From positions 725,501-789,500 of the forward strand of contig JACKIH010000003.1 in NCBI GenBank assembly GCA_020638575.1: DNA of 64,000 bases. Direction: 5' to 3'. This DNA is from Rhodospirillaceae bacterium (GTDB lineage Bacteria; Pseudomonadota; Alphaproteobacteria; DSM-16000; Inquilinaceae). This document shows positions 21,242 through 29,752 of the stretch, one piece after another. Position 1 is the first letter of the stretch. Each line of letters starts with the position of its first letter. Under the pieces are notes generated by a model. It did no database searches, had not been told where the DNA came from, and saw only the letters and a program-made list of their open reading frames with translations. Made by a program: the position numbers and the translations under genes.

Positions 21242-22798
21242 ATGTATCTCGACCTGGTCATGCTGGTAGCCACCTTCGGGCTGATCTGCCTGGGTTTCCC
21301 GGTGGCATTCACCCTGGGCGGAGCGGCCCTCGCGTTCGCCCTGCTGGGCACGCTGACCGGCGACTTCAACTTGCGTTTCCTCGACTTCCTGCCGTCGCGC
21401 GTCTACGGGCTGATGACCCGCGACGTTCTGGTGGCCGTACCCTTGTTCGTGTTCATGGGCGTGATGCTGGAACGCTCGCGCATCGCCGAGGAACTGCTGG
21501 TCGGCCTCGGGCGCCTGTTCCGCAGCGCGCCGGGGGGACTGTCGATCTCCGTTACCATCGTCGGCGCCCTGCTGGCGGCGTCCACCGGCATCGTCGGCGC
21601 TACCGTGGTGACGATGGGCCTGCTCTCCCTGCCCGCGATGCTGCGCCACGGCTACGATCCGCAACTCGCCTGCGGCTCCATCTGCGCCGCCGGCACCCTG
21701 GGCCAGATCATCCCGCCATCCATTGTGCTGGTGCTGCTGGGCGACTTCATGGGCTCGGCCCACCAGGAAGCGCAGATGGAACAGGGCATCATGGCGGCCA
21801 ACACCGTTTCGGTGGGCGACCTGTTCGCCGGCGCGCTGCTGCCGGGCCTGCTGCTGGTGGGCCTCTACATCGCCTATCAGATCGGCGTCGCCCGCTTCCA
21901 GCCGCACCGCTGCCCGCCGATCCGCGAGGACGAGGATTCGCCCCCGCCCTCGCTCGGCCACCTGATGGGCGTGCTCGCCGCGCCGATGACGCTGATCATC
22001 GCCGTGTTGGGCTCCATCCTCGGTGGCCTTGCCACGCCCACCGAAGCGGCCTCCGTGGGCGCCGTCGGCGCCACCCTGCTCGCCGGCTTCCGGGCCGGAC
22101 GGGCGGGCCGCTGGGTGATCCTCGCCGGCACCGTGGCACTCGGCATTCTGGCGGTCATGGGAGCGGTGATGGACCTGCGTGTCGGCCGCGAGACCGTCAG
22201 CGGCACGGAGGGCACGGGCATCTGGGTGGCGGCTGCGCTCGGCGTCGTCGGGATCGTCGGCACGGTCCACGCCTTCCTGGTCACCTGGCGGACCGATGTG
22301 CTGGTGCCCGTGGTGCTGTCGGCGGCGCGGCTCACCGGTATGATTTTCACCATCGTCATCGGCGCCACCTTGTTCACGCTGGTGTTCCGCGGCCTGGGCG
22401 GCGACGACACCGTGCACGCCACCCTGCACGCCATGCCGGGCGGCGTCTTCGGCGCCGTCGGGCTGGTGATGCTGGCCATGTTCCTGATGGGCTTCTTCCT
22501 CGACTTCGTGGAGATCACCTTGCTGGTGGTGCCCATCGTGGCGCCGATCCTGCTGGTGATGGGGGTCGATCCGGTGTGGCTGGGCGTGATGATGGCGATG
22601 AACCTGCAGACCTCGTTCCTCACCCCGCCCTTCGGGTTTGCGTTGTTCTACCTGCGCGGCGTGGCACCGCGGGAGGTGCGAACCATCCAGATCTACCGCG
22701 GTGCGGTGCCGTTCATCGGCCTGCAGGTGGTGGGGCTGGGGCTGGTGGCGCTGTTCCCCGGCATCGCCACCTGGCTGCCGGAGCTGCTGTTCGGCTGA
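21242..22798 (+). CDS. TRAP transporter large permease (DctM family), copy 2
   Basis: A 518-residue large TRAP permease, similar in all key segments to copy 1 (VLVAVPLFVFMGVMLERS, STGIVGATVVTMGLLSLPAML, GTLGQIIPPSIVLVLLGD, ATPTEAASVGAVGA, MNLQTSFLTPPFGF). Unlike copy 1 it carries an insertion of about 60 residues (about 290-355) after the ATPTEAA motif, with two extra hydrophobic stretches (VILAGTVALGILAVMGAVM and WVAAALGVVGIVGTVHAFLV). No binding-protein gene accompanies this pair. Confidence 0.92.
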   Translation: MYLDLVMLVATFGLICLGFPVAFTLGGAALAFALLGTLTGDFNLRFLDFLPSRVYGLMTRDVLVAVPLFVFMGVMLERSRIAEELLVGLGRLFRSAPGGLSISVTIVGALLAASTGIVGATVVTMGLLSLPAMLRHGYDPQLACGSICAAGTLGQIIPPSIVLVLLGDFMGSAHQEAQMEQGIMAANTVSVGDLFAGALLPGLLLVGLYIAYQIGVARFQPHRCPPIREDEDSPPPSLGHLMGVLAAPMTLIIAVLGSILGGLATPTEAASVGAVGATLLAGFRAGRAGRWVILAGTVALGILAVMGAVMDLRVGRETVSGTEGTGIWVAAALGVVGIVGTVHAFLVTWRTDVLVPVVLSAARLTGMIFTIVIGATLFTLVFRGLGGDDTVHATLHAMPGGVFGAVGLVMLAMFLMGFFLDFVEITLLVVPIVAPILLVMGVDPVWLGVMMAMNLQTSFLTPPFGFALFYLRGVAPREVRTIQIYRGAVPFIGLQVVGLGLVALFPGIATWLPELLFG

Positions 22799-22825
22799 GA
22801 CGCTTGCACGGGAGGTGAGAGACGG

Positions 22826-23434
22826 ATGTCCACGGAATTCCTCCTGACCTCCCTGGTGGTGATCCTGCTGCCCGGCGCCGGCGTGCTCTACACCGTGGCA
22901 CTGGGCATCGGTCGCGGCTGGACCGCCGGCATGCTGGGGGCGGTGGCCGGCACCCTCGCCATCCTGCCCCACATGGCCGCCAGCATCGCCGGGCTGGCCG
23001 CCCTGCTGCACGCCAGCGCGCTGGCCTTCCAGATCGTCAAGTACCTGGGGGCGGCCTACCTGCTCTACATGGCATGGGAGGTGCTGCGCCGCGGCGGTGC
23101 GCTGGAGCTGGCGGCGGAGACCGCCCCCCGGTCCGGCGGCCGCATCGTGCTGGACGGCATGCTGATCGGCCTGCTCAACCCCAAGCTCTCGCTGTTTTTC
23201 CTGGCGTTCCTGCCGCAGTTCGCCCCGGTCGATGCGCCGGGCGCCACCGCCCATATGCTGGAGCTGGCGGGTGTGTTCATGGCACTGACGCTGGTGGTGT
23301 TCATCGGCTACGCCGCCTTCGCCTCGGCCGCCCGCCGGCATGTGCTGTCGCGGCCGGCCGTGCTCAGGTGGATGCGCCGCGGCTTTGCCGGTGTGTTCGC
23401 CTTCCTCGGCCTGCGCCTGGCGGTGAGCGAATAG
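22826..23434 (+). CDS. LysE-family translocator
   Basis: A 202-residue inner-membrane exporter. Motifs: LLPGAGVLYTVALG, KYLGAAYLLYMAWEVLR and GLLNPKLSLFFLAFLPQF. The start ATG 22826 has GGGAGGTGAGAG about 8 nt before it. It follows the TRAP large permease by 27 bp on the same strand, so it may share that transcript. Substrate unknown; the family moves amino acids and their derivatives out of the cell. It is only distantly similar to the LysE protein at 10876-11490. Confidence 0.88.
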   Translation: MSTEFLLTSLVVILLPGAGVLYTVALGIGRGWTAGMLGAVAGTLAILPHMAASIAGLAALLHASALAFQIVKYLGAAYLLYMAWEVLRRGGALELAAETAPRSGGRIVLDGMLIGLLNPKLSLFFLAFLPQFAPVDAPGATAHMLELAGVFMALTLVVFIGYAAFASAARRHVLSRPAVLRWMRRGFAGVFAFLGLRLAVSE

Positions 23435-23533
23435 CCGGCCTGTGACCGGCTCCGCCGTCGGCCCTGGACGATTGGACAGAGTGGGGCGGCGCAATCATGC
23501 TGTCTGCGTGCCAGACAGCCGGACCCAAGCCCC

Positions 23534-24673
23534 ATGAGCCAAATTCCCGCCAGCGGACACGCCCCCCTGATGCTCTGGCTTGTGAAGCGGCGCTACATGG
23601 GCCAGGACTTGATGGACAGCCACTACGGGCGGTACTTCGAGATCCCGGCGCGTCTGGCCGCCGGCGGCCGCGTGGCAGTCTACTGCCTTGACTATGCCAA
23701 CCGGCCGCACCGGGTGGAGACGCCGCTCCCCAACCTGACGATCGAGAGCTTTCCGCTGCGGGGGATCGCCAACCTGCTGGTGCAGGCACGCCGCCTGGCG
23801 CGCAGTCACCCGGCCCCGATTGTCATCGGCGGCTCCGATAGCCCCTATGCCCTGTTCGCGCGCCATGTCGCCCGGTCGGCGCAGGCCGGGCGATTCGTCT
23901 GCGACCTCTACGACGACTACGACACCTTCGCGTCCGCGCGGATCCCGCTGATGCGCCGCTGGTTCCGCCGCGCTGTGCGCCGTGCCGATGCGCTCGTCTT
24001 CTTCGAGGACCTGTTTGCCCGGCAATGGGAAGCTGCCGGATATACCGGCACCCATGTCGTCCCCAACGGCATCGACGACCGGGTGTTCCGCCCGCTTGAC
24101 CGCCAGCAATGCCGGGCCAAGCACGGTCTGCCGCAGGAGGCACGGATCGTCGGTCATCTGGGGGCGGTCTGGCGCACCAAGAACGTCGGCGACATATTCG
24201 ATGCCGTGGCGCGGCTGCGCCGCCACGACCCGCGGGTGATGCTGTTGCTGGCCGGCACGGTGGAGCGGGGTCTGGAGCTGCCGCAGGACGGCGTGCGCCA
24301 TATCGGTCAGGTGCCCCATACGCTGGTCCCGGACCTGATCGGCGCGTGCGACGTGCTGACGGCGGCCGTGCGGTACGACGAGGCCGGCGATATCTCGTTC
24401 CCCATCAAGGTCATGGAGTACATCGCCTGCCGCCGGCCGTTCCTCACCCCGGCGCGCGGCGGCGCGGCACGCCATCTGGCCGGCTTTCCCGAATACCTCT
24501 ACACCGTCGGCGACGTCGCGGAATTGGCCGGCAAGTTGCAGCCCTGGCTGGCGGGCGCCACGCCAAGGTTCCCCCCGATCGTCACCTGGGATGACGCGGC
24601 AAGGGCCTACGCACGGGCCCTCGACTGGCCGGTGCCGCAGCGTCAAGACGCACCGGACAGCCCCGTCAACTGA
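23534..24673 (+). CDS. Glycosyltransferase, GT4-like
   Basis: A 379-residue GT-B-fold glycosyltransferase. The C-terminal half has HVVPNGIDDRVFRP, VGHLGAVWRTKNVGDIFDAV, LLAGTVERG, and SFPIKVMEYIACRRPFL with the donor-binding E. The N-terminal acceptor half is less conserved. No sugar-pathway or polysaccharide cluster surrounds it, so the acceptor is unknown. Its stop overlaps the convergent parC stop by 8 bp (24666-24673). Confidence 0.85.
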   Translation: MSQIPASGHAPLMLWLVKRRYMGQDLMDSHYGRYFEIPARLAAGGRVAVYCLDYANRPHRVETPLPNLTIESFPLRGIANLLVQARRLARSHPAPIVIGGSDSPYALFARHVARSAQAGRFVCDLYDDYDTFASARIPLMRRWFRRAVRRADALVFFEDLFARQWEAAGYTGTHVVPNGIDDRVFRPLDRQQCRAKHGLPQEARIVGHLGAVWRTKNVGDIFDAVARLRRHDPRVMLLLAGTVERGLELPQDGVRHIGQVPHTLVPDLIGACDVLTAAVRYDEAGDISFPIKVMEYIACRRPFLTPARGGAARHLAGFPEYLYTVGDVAELAGKLQPWLAGATPRFPPIVTWDDAARAYARALDWPVPQRQDAPDSPVN

Positions 24674-26879
24674 GCCGCTTGGCCGCCGGGAAACCGCGCG
24701 GCGGGATGCGCCCGGTCTGGCCGCGCTTGCCCCACCAGGTGCGCAGGTCCGTCTCCGTACGGGTGCGCTCGCCCATCTTCCAGCTCAGGCCCCGCTCGCG
24801 GAAGAACACCTTGGCGTCGGTCAGCACGCCGCCGTGGTTCTTCTGCAGGATCACGCCCTTGCCCTTGGTCATCTGGGGGATTTCGTCGAGCCCGAAGACC
24901 AGCAGCTTGCGGCTGTCGCCGATTACCGCCACCGCGTCGCCGTCGGCCTCCACCGCCAGCGTCAGCTCCGCCCCGTCCGACACGTTGAGCACCTGGCGGC
25001 CGGCCTTGGTCTGCGCCAGCAGGTCGTCGTCGGCCACCAGGAAGCCGCGGCCGTCGCTGGCGGCCACCAGCAGGCGCCGTCCCCCGCCGCGGTGCAGCGT
25101 CACCACCTGCACGTCGGCGTCGTTGGCCAGGTCGACCATCAGGCGCACCGGTTCGCCGAAGCCGCGGCCGCGCGGCGGCCGGTCGGCCGGAATGGTGAAC
25201 ACCCGCCCGTCGGTGGCCAGCAGCAGCAGCTTGTCGGTGGTTTCGGCATGGAGCACGAAGCGCTCGCGGTCGCCGTCCTTGTACTTCACGTCACCGTTGG
25301 TCTGGTGGCCGCGCACCGCCCGGATCCAGCCCTTCTGCGACAGGTAGACGGTGATGGGCTCGCGCTCGACCTGCGGCTCCAGGTCGGCGGCATCGAAGGT
25401 GGGCGGATCGTCGAAGGTGGTGCGCCGCTTGCCCAGCCGCGAGCCCTCGCCGAACTCCTTGCGGATCTGCTTGATCTGGTCGCCCACCGTGTCGCGCTGC
25501 CGCTTTTCGTCGGCGAGCAGGCCGACAAGGTCGTCGCGTTCGGCGGAGAGTTCCGCATGCTCGCGGCGAATCTCCAGCTCCTGGAGCTTGTTGAGCGCGC
25601 GCAGGCGCAGGTTGAGGATGGCGTCGGCCTGGACTTCGGTGAGCGTGAAGCGGGCGATCAGGGTCCGCTTGGGGTGGTCGTCCTCGCGGATGATCTTGAT
25701 GACCTCGTCCAGGTTCAAATAGGCGATCAGGTAGCCGTCCAGCACCTCCAGCCGGTGGGCGATCTTGCCCAGGCGGTGGCGGGTGCGCCGGCGCAGCACG
25801 TCGAGCCGGTGGTCGAGGAAGGCGGTCAGCGCCTCGGGCAGCGACATCACCTTGGGGATGCGCCCACCGTCGAGCACGTTGAGGTTGAGGGGAACCCGCA
25901 CCTCCAACTCGGAGTGCCTGAAAAGCTGCTCCATCAGCCCTTCGGGGTCGACGTTGCGCGAGCGCGGCTCCAGCACCAGGCGGATGTCCTCCGCGGACTC
26001 GTCGCGCACATCGGCCAGGTTGGGCACCTTGCGGTCGGTGATCAGGGTGGCGATGCGTTCCACCAGCCGGCTCTTGGCCACCTGATAGGGAACCTCGGTT
26101 ACCACGATCTGGTACTGGCCCTGGCCCAGGCGCTCCACTTCCCAGCGGGCGCGCAGGCGAAAGCCGCCACGGCCGGTGGCATAGGCTTCGCGGATGGTGT
26201 CGCGCGGCTCCACCAGCACCCCGCCGGTGGGAAAGTCGGGACCGGGGATGAAGCGGCCGAGCAGCGCGTCGAGCCCGGCGTCGGGATGGCGCAGCAGGTG
26301 CAGCAGGGCCGCGCACAGCTCGCCCACATTGTGCGGCGGAATGCTGGTGGCCATGCCCACCGCGATGCCCTGGGCGCCGTTGGCCAGCAGATTAGGGAAG
26401 GCCGCCGGCAGCACCACCGGCTCTTCGCCGTCGCCGTCGTAGGTGTCGCGGAAGTCCACGGCATCCTCGTCGATGCCGTCGAGCAGCAGCTCGGCGATAC
26501 GGGTGAGGCGCGCTTCGGTGTAGCGCATGGCCGCGGCGTTATCGCCGTCCACATTGCCGAAATTGCCCTGGCCGTCGATCAGCGGATAGCGCTGGGCGAA
26601 GTCCTGGGCCAGCCGCACCAGAGCGTCGTAGACCGCCGTTTCGCCGTGGGGGTGGTACTTGCCGATGACGTCGCCGACCACGCGGGCAGATTTCTTGGGC
26701 GGCGTTTCCGAACGCAGGGACAACTGCCGCATGGCGAACAGCAGGCGGCGGTGCACCGGTTTCAGCCCATCGCGCACATCGGGCAGCGAGCGCGCGGTGA
26801 TGGTGGAAAGCGCGTAGCTGAGGTAGCGCTCGCCGAGCGCGGTATCGAGATCGATGGGGAGGATAGTCTCGGTGCTCAT
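24666..26879 (-). CDS. parC: DNA topoisomerase IV subunit A
   Basis: A 737-residue type IIA topoisomerase subunit that, with ParE, decatenates daughter chromosomes. The catalytic tyrosine is Y120 in AAMRYTEARL. The DNA gate has KYHPHGETAVYDAL; the two quinolone-contact positions (S80 and E84 in E. coli) are Thr81 and Asp85 here, so both differ from E. coli as often seen in alphaproteobacteria. The tower and coiled-coil part (about 320-480) is followed by a C-terminal beta-pinwheel with repeated blades such as LLLLATDGRVFTIP. parE is not in the window. A stable hairpin lies in the leader between recO and parC. Confidence 0.95.
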   Translation of the reverse strand: MSTETILPIDLDTALGERYLSYALSTITARSLPDVRDGLKPVHRRLLFAMRQLSLRSETPPKKSARVVGDVIGKYHPHGETAVYDALVRLAQDFAQRYPLIDGQGNFGNVDGDNAAAMRYTEARLTRIAELLLDGIDEDAVDFRDTYDGDGEEPVVLPAAFPNLLANGAQGIAVGMATSIPPHNVGELCAALLHLLRHPDAGLDALLGRFIPGPDFPTGGVLVEPRDTIREAYATGRGGFRLRARWEVERLGQGQYQIVVTEVPYQVAKSRLVERIATLITDRKVPNLADVRDESAEDIRLVLEPRSRNVDPEGLMEQLFRHSELEVRVPLNLNVLDGGRIPKVMSLPEALTAFLDHRLDVLRRRTRHRLGKIAHRLEVLDGYLIAYLNLDEVIKIIREDDHPKRTLIARFTLTEVQADAILNLRLRALNKLQELEIRREHAELSAERDDLVGLLADEKRQRDTVGDQIKQIRKEFGEGSRLGKRRTTFDDPPTFDAADLEPQVEREPITVYLSQKGWIRAVRGHQTNGDVKYKDGDRERFVLHAETTDKLLLLATDGRVFTIPADRPPRGRGFGEPVRLMVDLANDADVQVVTLHRGGGRRLLVAASDGRGFLVADDDLLAQTKAGRQVLNVSDGAELTLAVEADGDAVAVIGDSRKLLVFGLDEIPQMTKGKGVILQKNHGGVLTDAKVFFRERGLSWKMGERTRTETDLRTWWGKRGQTGRIPPRGFPAAKRLS

Positions 26880-26960
26880 GGCAAGCGATCTACCACATCT
26901 GGACGCATCGCCGCCATGGCCTACGAGACCTTGCTTTGTGGACCTTTGGCCCAGTCGGTA

Positions 26961-27033
26961 CCAGCCCGCTCCCCCACCCGGCCACCCAATTCAGCATACG
27001 GTCGATGGGTGGCCGGGCGAGGGAGCGGGCTGG
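26961..27033 (-). repeat. Palindromic hairpin repeat A, downstream of recO
   Basis: Two 28-nt arms (26961-26988 and 27006-27033) around a 17-nt loop. Shared core of the family is CCCGGCCACCCA and its complement. The arms differ at two places; in RNA read leftwards (the recO strand) both become G-U pairs, so the stem is unbroken, while in rightward RNA they would be A-C mismatches. This suggests function in the leftward transcript. It begins 15 bp past the recO stop and could terminate transcription or protect a 3' end. It matches the repeat at 29753-29824 in 25 of 28 arm positions. Confidence 0.85.
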
Positions 27034-27048
27034 CGCCGGACGACCCAT

Positions 27049-27771
27049 CTATCGCTCCCGCCCCGCGCGCTTCTTGCAGCGCTCCACCAGGCGGCCGCGG
27101 GCGGGCGGCACCGCCTTGTGGCCCTGGCCGAACAGCAGGCGTTCCAGGAAGTGGCCGGTGAGCGCCAACCCATCGGCCACCTCCGCCGGCCCGGCTGCGC
27201 CGCGGCCGATGAGGAAGCCCGGCAAGGGCAGCAGGCGGTCGCGGTAGGGTTCGGCCGCCGACAAGGCGACGGCGCGGCCGCTGCGCGGGCTGACAAAGGC
27301 GAGGTCGTCGTTGGCGCCGGTGGCGGCACAGCGTGTGAGGTCGAGCCCGAAGCCCAGCGCCGCCAGCAACTGCACCTCCCAGCCGACATAGACGGCATCC
27401 CAGAACGGTTCCTCCAGGAGGCCGAGCAGGGTTTCCAGCCCATCGAACACATGGGGATAGGGGGCACGCTCCGGCACTGCGGCTTCAACGAGCGCGCAGG
27501 CCGACGCCAGGGCGGCCAGGCGGTCGGGATCGTCGAGCACCGATGCGGCGGGGCTTTCCGCCACATCCACCGCCAGATTGCCGAGATGCTCCGCCAGGCG
27601 GGCGCGCCAGGTGAGCTGGGCACGGGTACCCGGCTGCAGGCGGTGGCCGCGCCGCTGGCCGCCGGCAAGCCCGGCGTGGCGGCCGTGGTCGCGCGTCATC
27701 GCCATGACGATGTCGCGGCTCTCCCCGAAGGGCTTGCACGACAGCACGATGCCTTGATCGATCCACTCCAC
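27049..27771 (-). CDS. recO: DNA repair protein RecO
   Basis: A 240-residue recombination mediator that helps load RecA on gaps with RecF and RecR. Start is GTG 27771; the N-terminal OB fold reads VEWIDQGIVLSCKPFGESRDIVMAMTR, standard for alphaproteobacterial RecO. The central LLEEPFWDAVYVGWEVQLLAALGFGLDLTRCAATG is the usual helical and zinc-site region; only one of the zinc cysteines is retained. It begins 8 bp after the stop of the MFS gene on the same strand. In many alphaproteobacteria recO follows era; here it is about 20 kb away. Confidence 0.9.
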   Translation of the reverse strand: MEWIDQGIVLSCKPFGESRDIVMAMTRDHGRHAGLAGGQRRGHRLQPGTRAQLTWRARLAEHLGNLAVDVAESPAASVLDDPDRLAALASACALVEAAVPERAPYPHVFDGLETLLGLLEEPFWDAVYVGWEVQLLAALGFGLDLTRCAATGANDDLAFVSPRSGRAVALSAAEPYRDRLLPLPGFLIGRGAAGPAEVADGLALTGHFLERLLFGQGHKAVPPARGRLVERCKKRAGRER

Positions 27772-27779
27772 GGGCCTGC

Positions 27780-28985
27780 CTACCCCTCCCCCGCCCGGCT
27801 GCGGCGCGCCAGCAAGAGGACGAGGCCGAGCACCTGCATGCCCACCACCACGGCGATGAAGCCGTGCGGCGGCCACAGGGTCATGGCAAGACCGGCGGTG
27901 GGCGGCCCGGCAATGGTGCCGGTGGTGTAGCTCATGATGAACAGCGAATTGGCCAACACCAGCGAGCCGGCGGCAAACCGGTCGCCGATGACGATGAGCC
28001 CGACGGTGTAGAGCCCGCCGACCGCACCGCCGCACAGGAAGGAGGTGGGCAGCAGCAGCCACATGTCCGGCGCCGCAGCGGCCATTGCCATGGTACCTGC
28101 CAGCACCAGCATCATCACGGCCGCCAGCAGGCTAAGGCGCCCCATCCGATCGGCCAGCCAGCCGATGGGCACCTGGAAGACGATGGCGCCGACGGCAAAG
28201 GCGGTAGCGAGGATGATGGCATCGGATTCCGCCAGCCCGACGCCCAGGCCATAGAGCGGCAGCAGGGAAAAATAGATGCTCTCGGCCGCCCCCGACATGA
28301 TGGCGCCGACGAACCCCACCGGGGCCATCCACAGCAGGCCGAGCATGCCACCGTCCGGGCGCGGCCCGTGGGCATGGCGCAGGCCATGATAGGCCCACCT
28401 CACGGGCAAGACGATCAGCAGGCAGACGACGACGATGCCGGCGCCGATGAGAAACGGCAGCATGCCCGTGCTGCCGACCAGCGTCAGGATGCCGGGACCG
28501 AGCGCCATCCCGCTCATGAACATGGCGGAATACCAGCCGATCAGGCGGCCCCGGTCGCCCTCCCGTGCGGTGTGATTGAGCAGCGATTCCGAGAGGATCC
28601 AGCCGATGGTGAACCCGGCCCCTTGGACGAGGCGCAGGATGACCAGCAGCCACAGGCCCTCGGCCAGCGGGAACACCGCCAGGCTGACCGCGTAGGCGCT
28701 GAACCCGCCGGCGATCAGCGGGGTCGCTCCGAACCGCTTCAGCAGCCCGGCCATCGCCGGCCCCATCAGGAAGGCCGCCAACGAACTGCAGGACGACATC
28801 AGCCCGATCGTGGCAGCGTCGTAGCCGCGGCGCTCCAGGTCCAGCGCGATCAGTGGCTGGGACAGCCCGAACCCGGCGCCCGAGCACAGCACGACCATGA
28901 AGATCGCCACGATCACCAGCCGCCGGTCTCGGCTGGCTGCCGCGGCGGGCTCGGCAGGCCCGGATGTGGCGGAGCGCTCGGTCAT
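27780..28985 (-). CDS. MFS transporter, YcaD-like
   Basis: A 401-residue major facilitator protein with 12 hydrophobic helices. Visible: GYDAATIGLMSSCSSLAAFLMGP (loop 2-3 region), RLVQGAGFTIGWILSES, GDRGRLIGWYSAMFM and IGWLADRMGRLSLL in the second half. This matches the YcaD-like subgroup, whose substrates are unknown. Start ATG 28985 (MTERSATSG); the open frame extends upstream but without family similarity. It is followed by recO after 8 bp. Confidence 0.86.
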   Translation of the reverse strand: MTERSATSGPAEPAAAASRDRRLVIVAIFMVVLCSGAGFGLSQPLIALDLERRGYDAATIGLMSSCSSLAAFLMGPAMAGLLKRFGATPLIAGGFSAYAVSLAVFPLAEGLWLLVILRLVQGAGFTIGWILSESLLNHTAREGDRGRLIGWYSAMFMSGMALGPGILTLVGSTGMLPFLIGAGIVVVCLLIVLPVRWAYHGLRHAHGPRPDGGMLGLLWMAPVGFVGAIMSGAAESIYFSLLPLYGLGVGLAESDAIILATAFAVGAIVFQVPIGWLADRMGRLSLLAAVMMLVLAGTMAMAAAAPDMWLLLPTSFLCGGAVGGLYTVGLIVIGDRFAAGSLVLANSLFIMSYTTGTIAGPPTAGLAMTLWPPHGFIAVVVGMQVLGLVLLLARRSRAGEG

Positions 28986-29097
28986 GGCGACGGAGATGGA
29001 CCAACCGGGGGGCCGCGTCCATGGCCCGTTCGCCCGCACCCCCGCAACCCTACCCGACCGGCGGGTGCACCTACCCCCGGGCACAGCACCCGCGCAG

Positions 29098-29112
29098 TCA
29101 GGAATTTCCTGA
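29098..29112. promoter_or_regulatory. 15-bp dyad in the speD upstream region
   Basis: TCAGGAA and TTCCTGA form a perfect 7-bp inverted repeat around one base. It lies just upstream of a weak TTGAGA -35-like element and 40 bp before the leader terminator. It could be an operator for the speD promoter. Confidence 0.3.
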
Positions 29113-29152
29113 TTCGCCCTTGAGACCCACGGTGCGACCTGCCATGGTGCGC

Positions 29153-29187
29153 CGCCGCCCCACACGGACTGTGGTGCGGCGTTTTTT
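29153..29187 (+). terminator. Intrinsic terminator within the speD leader
   Basis: An 11-bp stem (CGCCGCCCCAC / GTGGTGCGGCG) with one mismatch, a 7-nt loop and then six T residues at 29182-29187. It reads rightwards, yet no rightward gene ends upstream for more than 4 kb. It therefore ends either a short RNA or an attenuated speD leader; the speD start is 66 bp further on. Confidence 0.7.
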
Positions 29188-29253
29188 GTTTCTAGCTGCG
29201 TGATGAGAAGGGGGTTCCCCTCGGGTTCAACGCTGGTTTGAGGGAGGTCTCGG

Positions 29254-29730
29254 ATGGGATTTGCTCGTCCCCAAATCGCGGTGAATGCCGAAGCGGAGGC
29301 ACCAGACGCCCGAGCAGAGGTAAAGACCGTCAAGCCCACCGCCGTCGATCGGGAAGATCGCAAGGACTTCTTCATCGAACAGGACGGCCTTTGCTACGCC
29401 GGCAGCCACCTGATCATCGATCTGTGGGATGCCCACCACCTCGACGACATCGAGGTGATCGAACGCGCCCTGCGCGCCTGCGTTGACGAAGCCGGCGCCA
29501 CGCTGCTGCACATCCACCTGCACGAGTTCACGCCCAATGGCGGGGTCTCCGGCGTGGCGGTGCTGGCGGAAAGCCACATCAGCATCCACACCTGGCCCGA
29601 GCGCAACTTCGCAGCGCTGGACGTGTTCATGTGCGGCGATGCCAAGCCGGCCAAGACGGTGCCGGTGCTGCGCCGCTTCTTCCGGCCCCGCGGCATCCAG
29701 ATCAACGAGCATAAGCGCGGAATCTTCTAG
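29254..29730 (+). CDS. speD: S-adenosylmethionine decarboxylase proenzyme
   Basis: A 158-residue pyruvoyl enzyme making decarboxylated SAM for spermidine synthesis. The self-cleavage site is E106-S107 in LAESHISIHTWPE; H112 and C127 (VFMCGD) are the other catalytic residues. It belongs to the short bacterial class (SpeH type). About 35 extra residues precede the family core, and the start at ATG 29254 is backed by GGGAGGTCTCGG directly before it. speE lies convergent 178 bp away. The leader holds a strong terminator, so attenuation is possible. Confidence 0.93.
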   Translation: MGFARPQIAVNAEAEAPDARAEVKTVKPTAVDREDRKDFFIEQDGLCYAGSHLIIDLWDAHHLDDIEVIERALRACVDEAGATLLHIHLHEFTPNGGVSGVAVLAESHISIHTWPERNFAALDVFMCGDAKPAKTVPVLRRFFRPRGIQINEHKRGIF

Positions 29731-29752
29731 ACGGTTTTCTGGTCAAGCTGCA

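Noticed and set aside
21059..23494. 811-codon open frame opposite the second TRAP permease pair
   Set aside because: His/Gln/Arg/Gly-rich antisense shadow of DctQ, DctM and LysE genes.
24591..27161. 856-codon open frame opposite parC
   Set aside because: Fully covered by parC, which has catalytic and domain motifs; the antisense product is low-complexity Val/Gly/Gln/His.
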